Shown one piece after another: positions 8,470 to 15,815 of a DNA stretch of 64,000 bases. Positions within the stretch are counted from its first letter, which is position 1. Each line of letters starts with the position of its first letter. Made by a program: the position numbers and the translations under genes. The notes below the pieces were generated by a model. That model saw nothing but the letters and a program-made list of their open reading frames with translations. It ran no database searches and had not been told where the DNA came from. Origin of the DNA: Streptomyces venezuelae (GTDB taxonomy: Bacteria; Actinomycetota; Actinomycetes; Streptomycetales; Streptomycetaceae); assembly GCF_008642375.1 (NCBI RefSeq), contig NZ_CP029194.1:7620501-7684500 (forward strand). Direction: 5' to 3'.

Positions 8470-9150
8470 CTAGCCGGCAGCGGCGGCGAACTGCTCCGCC
8501 GTGTCCTCGGTCACCGGGGCCCCGTGGCCGCAGCACAGCACCGAGGGAGCCAGCTTCGCCAGACGGCGCATCGACTCCATGGCGAGGTCACGGTCGACGT
8601 GGAAGACGCCGAACATCACGCCCTGCACCGATGCCACCGTGTCGCCCGTGAACAGCACGCCGTGGCGCGGGAGATGGACCGCGAGAGAGCCGGGAGTGTG
8701 GCCCGGGGTGTGCACCGCCACCGCCCCGTCGCCGAAACCGAGCTCCTCGCCGTCCTCCACCTCCCGGTCCACCCGGGTCGGCGGCGCCACCGGCACCGTC
8801 AGCCCGTGCTCGTACAGGGGGAGTTCCCAGTCCAGCAGATCGGGCTCCGGGACCGGGGCCTCGCCCCGGACCATCGGAGCGTCCAGGCGGTGGGCGAGGA
8901 TCTCGGCGCCGTGACGGTCCGCCAACTCCTGGGCCCCGCCCACATGGTCCCGGTGGCAGTGCGTCAGCACGATCCGCCGCAGCCGGTCCGGGTCCAGGCC
9001 GGCCGCCCGGATCGCCCGCGTCGTCGCGTCCGCCGAGCCCGCCCATCCGGCGTCGATGAGAGTCAACTGCTCCTCGTCCCGCCAGAGATAGGCCTGACCT
9101 ATGGAGTAGTCGAGGAGGTGCAGTCGAGGAGTGATCGGGATGAGTTCCAT
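8470..9150 (-). CDS. Metallo-beta-lactamase-fold hydrolase
   Basis: A 226-residue MBL-fold enzyme with the zinc motif H64-C-H66-R-D68-H69, a later H-T-P-G-H-T-P-G-S loop and C-C-G-H-G near residue 205, giving a full dinuclear metal site. The family includes glyoxalase-II-like thioesterases, lactonases and other hydrolases; the substrate cannot be told. The start ATG follows TAGGTT (9162-9157) by 6 nt without a Shine-Dalgarno sequence, so the transcript is probably leaderless. It heads an operon with the downstream MarR gene. Confidence 0.88.
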   Translation of the reverse strand: MELIPITPRLHLLDYSIGQAYLWRDEEQLTLIDAGWAGSADATTRAIRAAGLDPDRLRRIVLTHCHRDHVGGAQELADRHGAEILAHRLDAPMVRGEAPVPEPDLLDWELPLYEHGLTVPVAPPTRVDREVEDGEELGFGDGAVAVHTPGHTPGSLAVHLPRHGVLFTGDTVASVQGVMFGVFHVDRDLAMESMRRLAKLAPSVLCCGHGAPVTEDTAEQFAAAAG

Positions 9151-9156
9151 GCGGCG

Positions 9157-9162
9157 AACCTA
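9157..9162 (-). promoter_or_regulatory. -10 box TAGGTT, leaderless start
   Basis: TAGGTT on the minus strand ends 6 nt before the ATG of the metallo-hydrolase gene, which lacks a ribosome-binding site. Confidence 0.55.
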
Positions 9163-9256
9163 CGCATTCGCGCAGGTCCACCGCATGCTTGTCCGCTCTC
9201 GGCGAGCTTCGCCGAGCGCGGAATCCGGACCGGCGCCCCGGCCCGCATCCGGTCCG

Positions 9257-10627
9257 TCAGGCCTGCTTCGAGCGGGCGTAGTTGAACAGGAAGTGCGCCT
9301 CGGCCACCGAGAGTCGCTCCAGCTCCTCCGGCGAGACCGACTCGTTGGGCGCGTGGATCTGCGCCTCCGGCTCGCTCAGACCGATCAGCAGGATCTCCGC
9401 CTCCGGGTACAGCGAGGCCAGCGTGTTGCACAGCGGGATCGAGCCGCCCATGCCCGCCGTCTGCATCTCCTGACCGGGGTACGCGATCCTCATCGCGTCG
9501 GCCATCGACGCGTACGCCGGGCTCGACGTGTCCGCCTGGAAGGCCTGGCCCTGGCCGACCTGCTCCAGGGACACCCGGGCGTTCCACGGCGTGTGCTTCT
9601 CGATGTGCGCGAACAGCAGCTTCGTCGCCTCGGCCGCGTCCTGGCCGGGCGGCACCCGCAGGCTGATCTGGGCGCGGGCCGACGCGGGGATCGACGGCGT
9701 CGCCCCGGCGACCGGGTGGCAGTCGATGCCGACGACGGTCACGGCCGGGCGCGCCCAGACCCGGTCGGCGACGGTGCCGGCGCCCGGCAGGTCCACGCCC
9801 GAGAGCACCTTGGCGTCCTGGCGGAAGTCCTCCTCCGGGTACTGGAGGCCCTCCCACGCCTTGTCGCCCGGCAGGCCGTCGATGACGGTGGAGCCGTCGG
9901 GACCGCGCAGCGAGTCGAGGACGCGGATCAGCGCCGCCAGCGCGTCCGGCGCGGCGCCGCCGAACTGACCGGAGTGCAGATTGCCCTCCAGGGTGTCGAT
10001 CTGCACCCGGATCATCGTCATGCCGCGCAGCGTCGCCGTCACCGTCGGCAGACCCACACGGAAGTTGCCCGCGTCGCCGATGACGATCGTGTCGGCGGTC
10101 AGCACCTCGGGGTGCTGCTCCGCGTACCGCTCCAGACCGCCGGTGCCCTGCTCCTCCGATCCCTCCACGATCACCTTGACCGTCACGGGGACGCCGCCGT
10201 TCGCCTTGAGGGCGCGCAGCGCGAGCAGGTGCAGGATGAAGCCGCCCTTGCAGTCGGCCGCGCCGCGCCCGTACCAGCGGCCGTCCCGCTCGGTCAGCTC
10301 GAACGGCGGGGTCAGCCACGCGGACTCGTCCAGCTTCGGCTGCACGTCGTAGTGCGCGTAGAGAAGGACCGTCGGCGCGCCGGCCGGGCCGGGCAGGATG
10401 CCGTACACGGCCTGCGAACCGTCCGGCGTGTCGAGCAGCGCCACGTCCTCGAAGTCCTCGGCGCGCAGCGCGTCCGCGACCCAGTTCGCCGCCGCCTCGC
10501 ACTCGCTGCGGGGCGCCACGGCCTCGTCCGCCACCGACTCGAAGGCCACGAGCTCCGCGAGCTCGGCCTTCGCCCGGGGCATCAGGGACCTGACGGTCTC
10601 GGCGATCGGATTCGCGGTCATGGGCAC
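9257..10627 (-). CDS. M20-family dipeptidase
   Basis: A 456-residue zinc metallopeptidase of the M20/M25/M40 family. Metal ligands visible are H92 and D94 in Y-A-H-Y-D-V-Q-P, D125 in G-A-A-D-C-K-G-G, and the general base glutamate pair in V-E-G-S-E-E near 155-159, with the lid/dimerisation domain inserted around residues 190-330. It is cytoplasmic (no signal peptide) and likely hydrolyses dipeptides or acyl-amino acids. AGGAGC precedes the ATG. It is divergent from the oxidoreductase at 10787 across a 159-nt gap holding a CCGTAG inverted repeat. Confidence 0.92.
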   Translation of the reverse strand: MPMTANPIAETVRSLMPRAKAELAELVAFESVADEAVAPRSECEAAANWVADALRAEDFEDVALLDTPDGSQAVYGILPGPAGAPTVLLYAHYDVQPKLDESAWLTPPFELTERDGRWYGRGAADCKGGFILHLLALRALKANGGVPVTVKVIVEGSEEQGTGGLERYAEQHPEVLTADTIVIGDAGNFRVGLPTVTATLRGMTMIRVQIDTLEGNLHSGQFGGAAPDALAALIRVLDSLRGPDGSTVIDGLPGDKAWEGLQYPEEDFRQDAKVLSGVDLPGAGTVADRVWARPAVTVVGIDCHPVAGATPSIPASARAQISLRVPPGQDAAEATKLLFAHIEKHTPWNARVSLEQVGQGQAFQADTSSPAYASMADAMRIAYPGQEMQTAGMGGSIPLCNTLASLYPEAEILLIGLSEPEAQIHAPNESVSPEELERLSVAEAHFLFNYARSKQA

Positions 10628-10696
10628 GCTCCTGGTGGGTGCGACGTTACGACGTAGGGGAGGGCGCTCGTCGTATGTCGTGGTACGGCGAACGCA

Positions 10697-10711
10697 CCGT
10701 AGATCCTACGG
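10697..10711. promoter_or_regulatory. Inverted repeat CCGTAG-N3-CTACGG in divergent promoter
   Basis: Perfect 6-bp arms with a 3-bp spacer, in the gap between the dipeptidase and the geranylgeranyl-reductase-type gene. A further CCGTAGGAT copy is at 10733-10741, of which TAGGAT may be the -10 of the rightward gene. It is a candidate operator of unknown regulator. Confidence 0.45.
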
Positions 10712-10786
10712 CGCGGGGCTCCGGCTACCGAGCCGTAGGATGCGTCGAGAGCAGACCACCGGTCGGATCAGGAGCAGAAGCACATC

Positions 10787-12418
10787 GTGAGCAGCGAGCA
10801 CGCAGACAACGCCGGTCCCGAGAACGCCGCCAACGCTGACGACGCCGCCGAGTTCGGCGACGCCGCCGAAGCTGCCGCCGACGACATCGCCACCGCCGCC
10901 GAGAGTCCTGTCCCCGGCCCCGCCGTCGAGGTCGCCGGCACCGACGGCGGTGCGGACGAGGAGGCCGAGGTCTGGGACGTGGTCGTCGTCGGCGCAGGCC
11001 CGGCCGGCGCTTCCGCGGCCTACGCGGCGGCGGTCGCGGGCCGCCGGGTCCTGCTTCTGGAGAAGTCGGAGCTGCCCCGCTACAAGACCTGCGGCGGCGG
11101 CATCATCGGCCCCTCCCGGGACTCACTCCCGCCCGGCTTCGAACTGCCCCTCCAGGACCGGGTGAACGCCGTCACGTTCTCCCTCGACGGCCGCTTCGCC
11201 CGCACCCGCCGCTCGCGCCGGATGCTCTTCGGGCTCATCAACCGGCCGGAGTTCGACGCGCAGCTCGTCGAGCACGCGCAGAAGGCGGGCGCCGAACTGC
11301 GCACCGGCGCCACGGTGAGCCGGGTGGAGCAGCACGGCCCGTCCGTGCCGGACCGGCGGACCGTCGCCGTCGTCCTGGCCGACGGCGAGACCGTCCTCGC
11401 GCGCGCGGTCGTCGGTGCCGACGGCAGCGCCAGCCGCATAGGGGCCCATGTCGGGGTGAAGCTCGGGCAGGTCGACCTGGGCCTGGAGGCGGAGATCCCG
11501 GTGCCGCCTTCCGTGGCCGAGGACTGGAAGGGCCGCGTCCTCATCGACTGGGGTCCGATGCCGGGCAGTTACGGTTGGGTCTTCCCCAAGGGCGACACGC
11601 TGACCGTCGGCGTCATCTCGGCGCGCGGCGAGGGCGCCGCCACCAAGCGGTACATGGAGGACTTCGTCGCCCGGCTCGGCCTCGCCGGCTTCGAGCCCAC
11701 GATCTCCTCGGGGCACCTGACGCGCTGCCGCACGGACGACTCGCCGCTCTCCCGCGGCCGGGTCCTCGTCTGTGGCGACGCGGCCGGACTCCTGGAGCCG
11801 TGGACGCGCGAGGGCATCTCGTACGCGCTCCGCTCGGGGCGGCTCGCGGGGGAGTGGGCGGTCCGGGTCGCCGAGGCGAACGACGCGGTCGACGCCCGGC
11901 GCCAGGCCCTGAACTACGCCTTCGCCATCAAGGCCGGTCTCGGTGTGGAGATGGCGGTCGGACGGCGGATGCTCGCGCTCTTCGAGCGGCGTCCGGGGCT
12001 GCTGCACGCCACCATCACGGGCTTCCGTCCCGCCTGGAACGCCTTCGCGGACATCACCCGCGGCTCCGCCACGCTCGGCGGCATGGTCCGCTCGAACGGC
12101 CTGGCCCGGCGTGCGCTGGAGATCCTGGACAAGCGGATGGACTCGGCCTCCGGCGTCGGTCCGGCCGGCCGGGGCGTCACCGCCCGCGAGCGCGGGGCGT
12201 CCGAAGAGGCGGAGCCGGAGATCACGGCGGAGACGGGAACCGGGACCGGGACGGAGCCGGGAGTCGAGGCGGGGGCGGTGTCGCAGCCGGGCCCGGAGTC
12301 GGGTCCGCAGTCGGGTCCGGAGTCGGGTCCGCAGTCGGGTCAGCCGTCGGCTCCCCGGGGGAAGACGGACGGTCAGGCGTCGTCGTCCTCGGCTTCGGAG
12401 GCCGCGGAGCAGGTCTGA
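10787..12418 (+). CDS. Geranylgeranyl-reductase-family FAD oxidoreductase
   Basis: A 543-residue flavoprotein. The FAD dinucleotide-binding motif V-V-V-G-A-G-P-A-G is at about 66-74, after an unusual acidic, Ala/Asp/Glu-rich N-terminal extension of roughly 60 residues. P-R-Y-K-T-C-G-G-G-I and V-C-G-D-A-A-G-L-L-E-P-W-T-R-E-G-I-S-Y-A are typical of geranylgeranyl reductase-type enzymes that saturate isoprenoid chains such as menaquinone or lipid tails. The C-terminal 90 residues are low-complexity with Gly-Pro-Glu/Gln-Ser repeats. GTG start with a distant AGGAG. The true start could be later, near residue 60, if the acidic arm is not translated, but coding bias suggests it is. Confidence 0.85.
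   Translation: MSSEHADNAGPENAANADDAAEFGDAAEAAADDIATAAESPVPGPAVEVAGTDGGADEEAEVWDVVVVGAGPAGASAAYAAAVAGRRVLLLEKSELPRYKTCGGGIIGPSRDSLPPGFELPLQDRVNAVTFSLDGRFARTRRSRRMLFGLINRPEFDAQLVEHAQKAGAELRTGATVSRVEQHGPSVPDRRTVAVVLADGETVLARAVVGADGSASRIGAHVGVKLGQVDLGLEAEIPVPPSVAEDWKGRVLIDWGPMPGSYGWVFPKGDTLTVGVISARGEGAATKRYMEDFVARLGLAGFEPTISSGHLTRCRTDDSPLSRGRVLVCGDAAGLLEPWTREGISYALRSGRLAGEWAVRVAEANDAVDARRQALNYAFAIKAGLGVEMAVGRRMLALFERRPGLLHATITGFRPAWNAFADITRGSATLGGMVRSNGLARRALEILDKRMDSASGVGPAGRGVTARERGASEEAEPEITAETGTGTGTEPGVEAGAVSQPGPESGPQSGPESGPQSGQPSAPRGKTDGQASSSSASEAAEQV
12293..12340 (+). repeat. Four tandem 12-bp units in C-terminal tail
   Basis: Units CCGGAGTCGGGT and CCGCAGTCGGGT alternate four times, encoding alternating Pro-Glu-Ser-Gly and Pro-Gln-Ser-Gly. 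The length is a multiple of three, so copy-number change would keep the frame. Confidence 0.85.
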
Positions 12419-12436
12419 CGCCTCCCCCTCAGCACG

Positions 12437-12463
12437 GTCGGCGGTGCCTTGGGCGCCGCCGAC
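12437..12463. terminator. Hairpin between convergent genes
   Basis: GTCGGCGGTGCC (12437-12448) pairs with GGCGCCGCCGAC (12452-12463), with one G-U pair and a 3-nt loop. It lies between the oxidoreductase and the convergent Ddn-like gene. Confidence 0.75.
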
Positions 12464-12491
12464 GGGTACGGGCTCCGCTGCCCTGGCCGGT

Positions 12492-12971
12492 TCACACGGC
12501 CGGGGCGGCGGGGCCCGTCGTCGTGATGCGGAAGACGGGGTGCTTCGGCGCGATGGCGCGGAGTTCCTCGTCGGAGGAGTCGGGTCCGATGCCGCCGAAG
12601 AAGACGCCGACCTCGGCCTTCCAGCGCTTGAGGTAGGCGCGGAGCAGCGCGGGCTTGTCGTCGTCGGCCAGCTCCACGGCGGTGAAGCCCTCCGCGTGCT
12701 TGCCCAGGTGCAGCTGTCCGCCGCCGGCGGCGCGCATGTTGTGGGTCCACTGGACGTGACCGCGCGGGGCCACGAGGTACTGGGCGCCGTCCACCGTCAG
12801 GAGGTTGACGGGGGTGCGGCGCCATTCGCCGCTCTTGCGGCCGCGGACCGCGAGGACCCGGGAGCCCCAGACGCTGATGCCCCGGCGGGTCATCCACGCG
12901 ACGGCGCGGTTGAGGACGTTGACCGTGAACCAGCCGGGCTTCATGACGTGGGCGGCGGGCTGAGCGGACAT
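12492..12971 (-). CDS. Ddn-like deazaflavin (F420)-dependent nitroreductase family protein
   Basis: A 159-residue split-barrel protein of the family typified by the mycobacterial F420-dependent nitroreductase Ddn. Markers are V-R-G-R-K-S-G-x-W-R-R-T-P-V-N, Y-L-V-A-P-R-G and W-T-H-N-M-R-A-A. It probably uses reduced F420 to reduce quinones or other electrophiles. ATG 12971 is preferred over an upstream start at 13037 since AGGAGG lies 7 nt before it and since 13037 would run through the operator array. It is divergent from a TetR regulator with which it shares the array, making it the likely repressed target. Confidence 0.87.
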   Translation of the reverse strand: MSAQPAAHVMKPGWFTVNVLNRAVAWMTRRGISVWGSRVLAVRGRKSGEWRRTPVNLLTVDGAQYLVAPRGHVQWTHNMRAAGGGQLHLGKHAEGFTAVELADDDKPALLRAYLKRWKAEVGVFFGGIGPDSSDEELRAIAPKHPVFRITTTGPAAPAV

Positions 12972-12999
12972 GGGTTCCTCCTGTGGAACGGTGGGCGCA

Positions 13000-13088
13000 A
13001 AGCGAGAGCACTGCTCTCGCTTGTCTCCAGTCTGCATGGAGCACCGCTCTCATGCAAGAGCAGTGCTCTCGCTTCAGGGCGGTGCTCT
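13000..13088. promoter_or_regulatory. Four-site operator array for the divergent TetR regulator
   Basis: Copies of an A-GAGCA-N-TGCTCT type palindrome are centred at 13011, 13044, 13063 and 13082. The first is a perfect 23-bp palindrome (13000-13022) with core GCGAGAGCA-C-TGCTCTCGC. The second is GGAGCA-C-CGCTCT, the third AGAGCA-G-TGCTCT (perfect 13-mer), the fourth AGGGCG-G-TGCTCT. Centres of the last three are 19 bp apart. The strongest site lies just upstream of the Ddn-like gene and the weakest next to the TetR start. Confidence 0.88.
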
Positions 13089-13109
13089 GCGAATGGCACA
13101 CTGCTCCGC

Positions 13110-13805
13110 ATGACAACCGTTAGAGGAGCCCGCGCCCGCGCACGTGTCGAGATCACCGCGGCCATCAAGGCCGAGGCCCGCACCCAGCTCGCCGCCGAAG
13201 GCGCCGCCAAACTGTCCTTGCGCGCCGTCGCCCGCGAGCTGGGCATGGTGTCCTCCGCGCTCTACCGGTACTTCCCCAGCCGCGACGACCTGCTGACCGC
13301 CCTCATCGTCGACGCCTACGACGCCGTCGGGGCCGCCGCCGAGAGCGCCGCCCGGGAGGCCGCCGGGCAGCGGCCGCTCGACCGCTGGACCGCCGTCTGC
13401 CGGGCCGCCCGCGCCTGGGCCGTCGCGCACCCGCACGAGTACGCCCTGATCTATGGTTCACCCGTCCCCGGCTACACCGCACCTCAGGACACCAATGCCC
13501 CCGCCGCCCGCGTCGGTCTCGTCCTCGTAGGCATCGCCCGCGAGGCCCACGAGGGCGAGGGCATCGCCCTCCCGCCGCTCCCGGATCCGCTGCGCCCCGA
13601 AGCCGTCCGCATCACCGCCGACATGGCCCCGGACCTGCCCCCGGCACTTGTCGTCGCGCTGGTCGCGGCCTGGTCGCAGCTCTTCGGCCTGATCTCCTTC
13701 GAGGTCTTCGGTCAGTTCCACCGGCTCGTCGAGGACCGCGAAGCCTTCTTCACGACGGCCGCCCGCCGACTGGGCCAGGACGTGGGCCTCCTCCCTCGCG
13801 ACTGA
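13110..13805 (+). CDS. TetR-family transcriptional regulator
   Basis: A 231-residue repressor. Its N-terminal HTH (R-V-E-I-T-A-A-I-K-A-E-A-R then S-L-R-A-V-A-R-E-L-G-M-V-S-S-A-L-Y-R-Y-F at about 35-55) is classical, and the C-terminal ligand-binding domain is of the WHG/TetR_C type (H-P-H-E-Y-A-L-I-Y-G-S-P-V-P-G-Y). The start ATG 13110 has no good Shine-Dalgarno; the position is fixed by the domain boundary and by the operators directly upstream. It most probably represses itself and the divergent Ddn-like gene through the four-site array. The inducer is unknown. Confidence 0.92.
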   Translation: MTTVRGARARARVEITAAIKAEARTQLAAEGAAKLSLRAVARELGMVSSALYRYFPSRDDLLTALIVDAYDAVGAAAESAAREAAGQRPLDRWTAVCRAARAWAVAHPHEYALIYGSPVPGYTAPQDTNAPAARVGLVLVGIAREAHEGEGIALPPLPDPLRPEAVRITADMAPDLPPALVVALVAAWSQLFGLISFEVFGQFHRLVEDREAFFTTAARRLGQDVGLLPRD

Positions 13806-13882
13806 GCCCGCCGCCCCCGTACTACCGCGGGAGTACGGGCGACCACCCCGCCAGGGTGACGTCCGCGCACGGCGGGCGCGGT

Positions 13883-13888
13883 TAGCGT
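13883..13888 (+). promoter_or_regulatory. -10 box TAGCGT, leaderless start
   Basis: TAGCGT ends 7 nt before the ATG of the histidine kinase at 13896; no ribosome-binding site is present. Confidence 0.6.
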
Positions 13889-13895
13889 GGCGGGT

Positions 13896-15131
13896 ATGGA
13901 CGAGGAGCGGACCGCCGGGCGCGGTGTCGAAGGCCCGGGCCGGGCACCGTGGGGCCCCTCAGGATGGTGGGCAGGCGAGCGGGACGCCGGCGGCGGGCTG
14001 CCGTGGCGGTCCACGCTGGCCGTCGCCGTGTTCGTGATGGCGGGAACGGGCTTCGCCGCGCGGAACCAGCCCGACCGGGAGACCCTCGACGCCCTCGGGC
14101 GGGCCCTGCTGCTCCTCGGGACGGCGCCGCTGCTGTTCCGTCACCGGTGGCCCGTTCCCGTGGTGTTCGGCGTGGCGGGCGTCACCCTCGCCTATCTGGC
14201 GGCCGGTTACCCGTACGGACCGGTCTTCGTCCTGGTCGCCGTCGCCTGCTTCGCCGCCGTCGTCCACGGGCACCGGATCGCCGCCTGGTGGGCCATCGGC
14301 CTGCTGTGGGCAGGGCATCTGCTGCTCTCGCACTGGCTCTACCGGTGGCTGCCCCCGGCCGGCGACGGCCCCGCGCCCTGGGGCCAGGAGCTGCCCGCCG
14401 GTGCCTTCGTCGTCGCCGTGCTCGCCGCCTCCGAACTCGTACGGGTGCGGCGCGAGCAGTGGGCGCAGCAACGGGCCGAGCGTGCCGCCGCCGAGCGGCG
14501 CCGCGCCGACGAGGAGCGGCTCCGCATCGCCCGCGAACTCCACGACGTGCTCGCCCACTCGATCTCCGTGATCAACGTGCAGGCGGGGGTCGGCCTCGCC
14601 CTCCTCGACGCCCACCCCGAGCAGGCCCGCACCGCGCTGACCACCATCAAGGCCGCGAGCAAGGAAGCGCTCGGCGAGGTGCGGCAGGTCCTCGACACGC
14701 TCCGTACCCCCGGCGACGCCCCGCGCGCCCCGGCCCCCGGCCTCGGCCGCCTCCCCGAGCTCGTCCAACAGGCCGCCGCCGCGGGCCTGACCGTCACCGT
14801 CACGGCGAGCGGCCCGCCCGCCACGGCCCTGCCGCCCGGCGCCGACCTCGCCGCCTTCCGCATCGTGCAGGAGGCGCTCACCAACGTGGTGCGGCACTCC
14901 GGTTCCCGCACCGCCCGGGTGGAGATCGCGCACGGCCCCGCCCGCCTCGACCTGCGCGTCGACGACGACGGCCCGGCCACCGGCACCGAGGCGGGCGGCA
15001 GTGGCAACGGACTTGCCGGAATGCGGGAGCGGGCCGCCGCCCTCGGTGGCACGATCGAGGCGGGGCTCCGGCCGGACGGCGGCTTCCGCGTCCATGCCGT
15101 ACTCCCGCTCCGCACCGAGGAGACCTCGTGA
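13896..15131 (+). CDS. Sensor histidine kinase (NarL/DesK-type, HisKA_3)
   Basis: A 411-residue membrane kinase. Roughly residues 38-180 carry four or five hydrophobic segments, then a charged coiled coil (R-R-E-Q-W-A-Q-Q-R-A-E-R) leads to the HisKA_3 dimerisation helix with phospho-acceptor H216 in A-R-E-L-H-D-V-L-A-H-S. The HATPase domain has Q-E-A-L-T-N-V-V-R-H-S (N box) and G-N-G-L-A-G-M-R-E-R (G box). ATG 13896 is chosen because TAGCGT lies 7 nt upstream, a leaderless arrangement. It overlaps its response regulator by GTGA, so the pair is translationally coupled. The signal is unknown. Confidence 0.94.
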   Translation: MDEERTAGRGVEGPGRAPWGPSGWWAGERDAGGGLPWRSTLAVAVFVMAGTGFAARNQPDRETLDALGRALLLLGTAPLLFRHRWPVPVVFGVAGVTLAYLAAGYPYGPVFVLVAVACFAAVVHGHRIAAWWAIGLLWAGHLLLSHWLYRWLPPAGDGPAPWGQELPAGAFVVAVLAASELVRVRREQWAQQRAERAAAERRRADEERLRIARELHDVLAHSISVINVQAGVGLALLDAHPEQARTALTTIKAASKEALGEVRQVLDTLRTPGDAPRAPAPGLGRLPELVQQAAAAGLTVTVTASGPPATALPPGADLAAFRIVQEALTNVVRHSGSRTARVEIAHGPARLDLRVDDDGPATGTEAGGSGNGLAGMRERAAALGGTIEAGLRPDGGFRVHAVLPLRTEETS

Positions 15132-15793
15132 TCCGTGTCCTGCTCGCCGACGACCAGTCGCTGGTCCGCGCGGGATTCCGGGCACTGCTCGACGCCCAGC
15201 CGGACATCGAGGTGGCGGGGGAGGCCGCGGACGGCGGCGAGGCGGTCGACCGGGTGCGGTCGCTGCGCCCCGACGTCGTCCTCATGGACATCCGGATGCC
15301 GGGGCTCGACGGGCTCGACGCCACCCGGCGCATCACCGACGACCCGGACCTCGCCGAGGTCCGGGTCGTGATGCTGACCACCTTCGAACTCGACGAGTAC
15401 GTCTTCGAGGCGATCCGTGCCGGCGCCTCCGGCTTCCTCGTGAAGGACACGGAACCGGAGGAGTTGCTGCGGGCGGTGCGGGCCGTCGTCCACGGGGACG
15501 CGCTGCTCTCCCCGGGAGTGACGCGGCGGCTGATCGAGGAGTTCGCGGCCCGCTCCAAGCCCCCGTCGGCCACGGCCGGGCTCGGCGCCCTGACCGAACG
15601 GGAGCGGGAGGTGATGGCCCTCGTGGGCATCGGCCTCTCGAATGAGGAGATCGCCCGCAGGCTGGTCGTCAGCCCGCTCACCGCGAAGACCCATGTGAGC
15701 CGGGCGATGGTGAAGCTGGGCGCCCGGGACCGGGCCCAACTCGTGGTCCTCGCCTATGAGTCGGGCCTCGTGCGGCCTGGCTGGCTGGGCTGA
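15128..15793 (+). CDS. LuxR/NarL-type response regulator
   Basis: A 221-residue partner of the upstream kinase. The receiver domain has D8-D9, phospho-acceptor D54 in V-L-M-D-I-R-M-P-G, T84/T85 and K106 in F-L-V-K-D. The C-terminal LuxR HTH is L-T-E-R-E-R-E-V-M-A-L-V-G-I-G-L-S-N-E-E-I-A near residues 155-176. GTG start at 15128 overlaps the kinase stop (GTGA). No strong operator for it was recognised, so targets are unknown; the next gene is on the other strand. Confidence 0.95.
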   Translation: MIRVLLADDQSLVRAGFRALLDAQPDIEVAGEAADGGEAVDRVRSLRPDVVLMDIRMPGLDGLDATRRITDDPDLAEVRVVMLTTFELDEYVFEAIRAGASGFLVKDTEPEELLRAVRAVVHGDALLSPGVTRRLIEEFAARSKPPSATAGLGALTEREREVMALVGIGLSNEEIARRLVVSPLTAKTHVSRAMVKLGARDRAQLVVLAYESGLVRPGWLG

Positions 15794-15815
15794 TCCCGGG
15801 GCGTCGGCGGCCGGC

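Noticed and set aside
12293..12340. Regular 12-bp repeats as a possible CRISPR
   Set aside because: Units are contiguous without spacers and keep a coding frame.
12971..13037. Longer start for the Ddn-like protein
   Set aside because: The extension would be translated from the operator array; ATG 12971 has AGGAGG and matches the family start.
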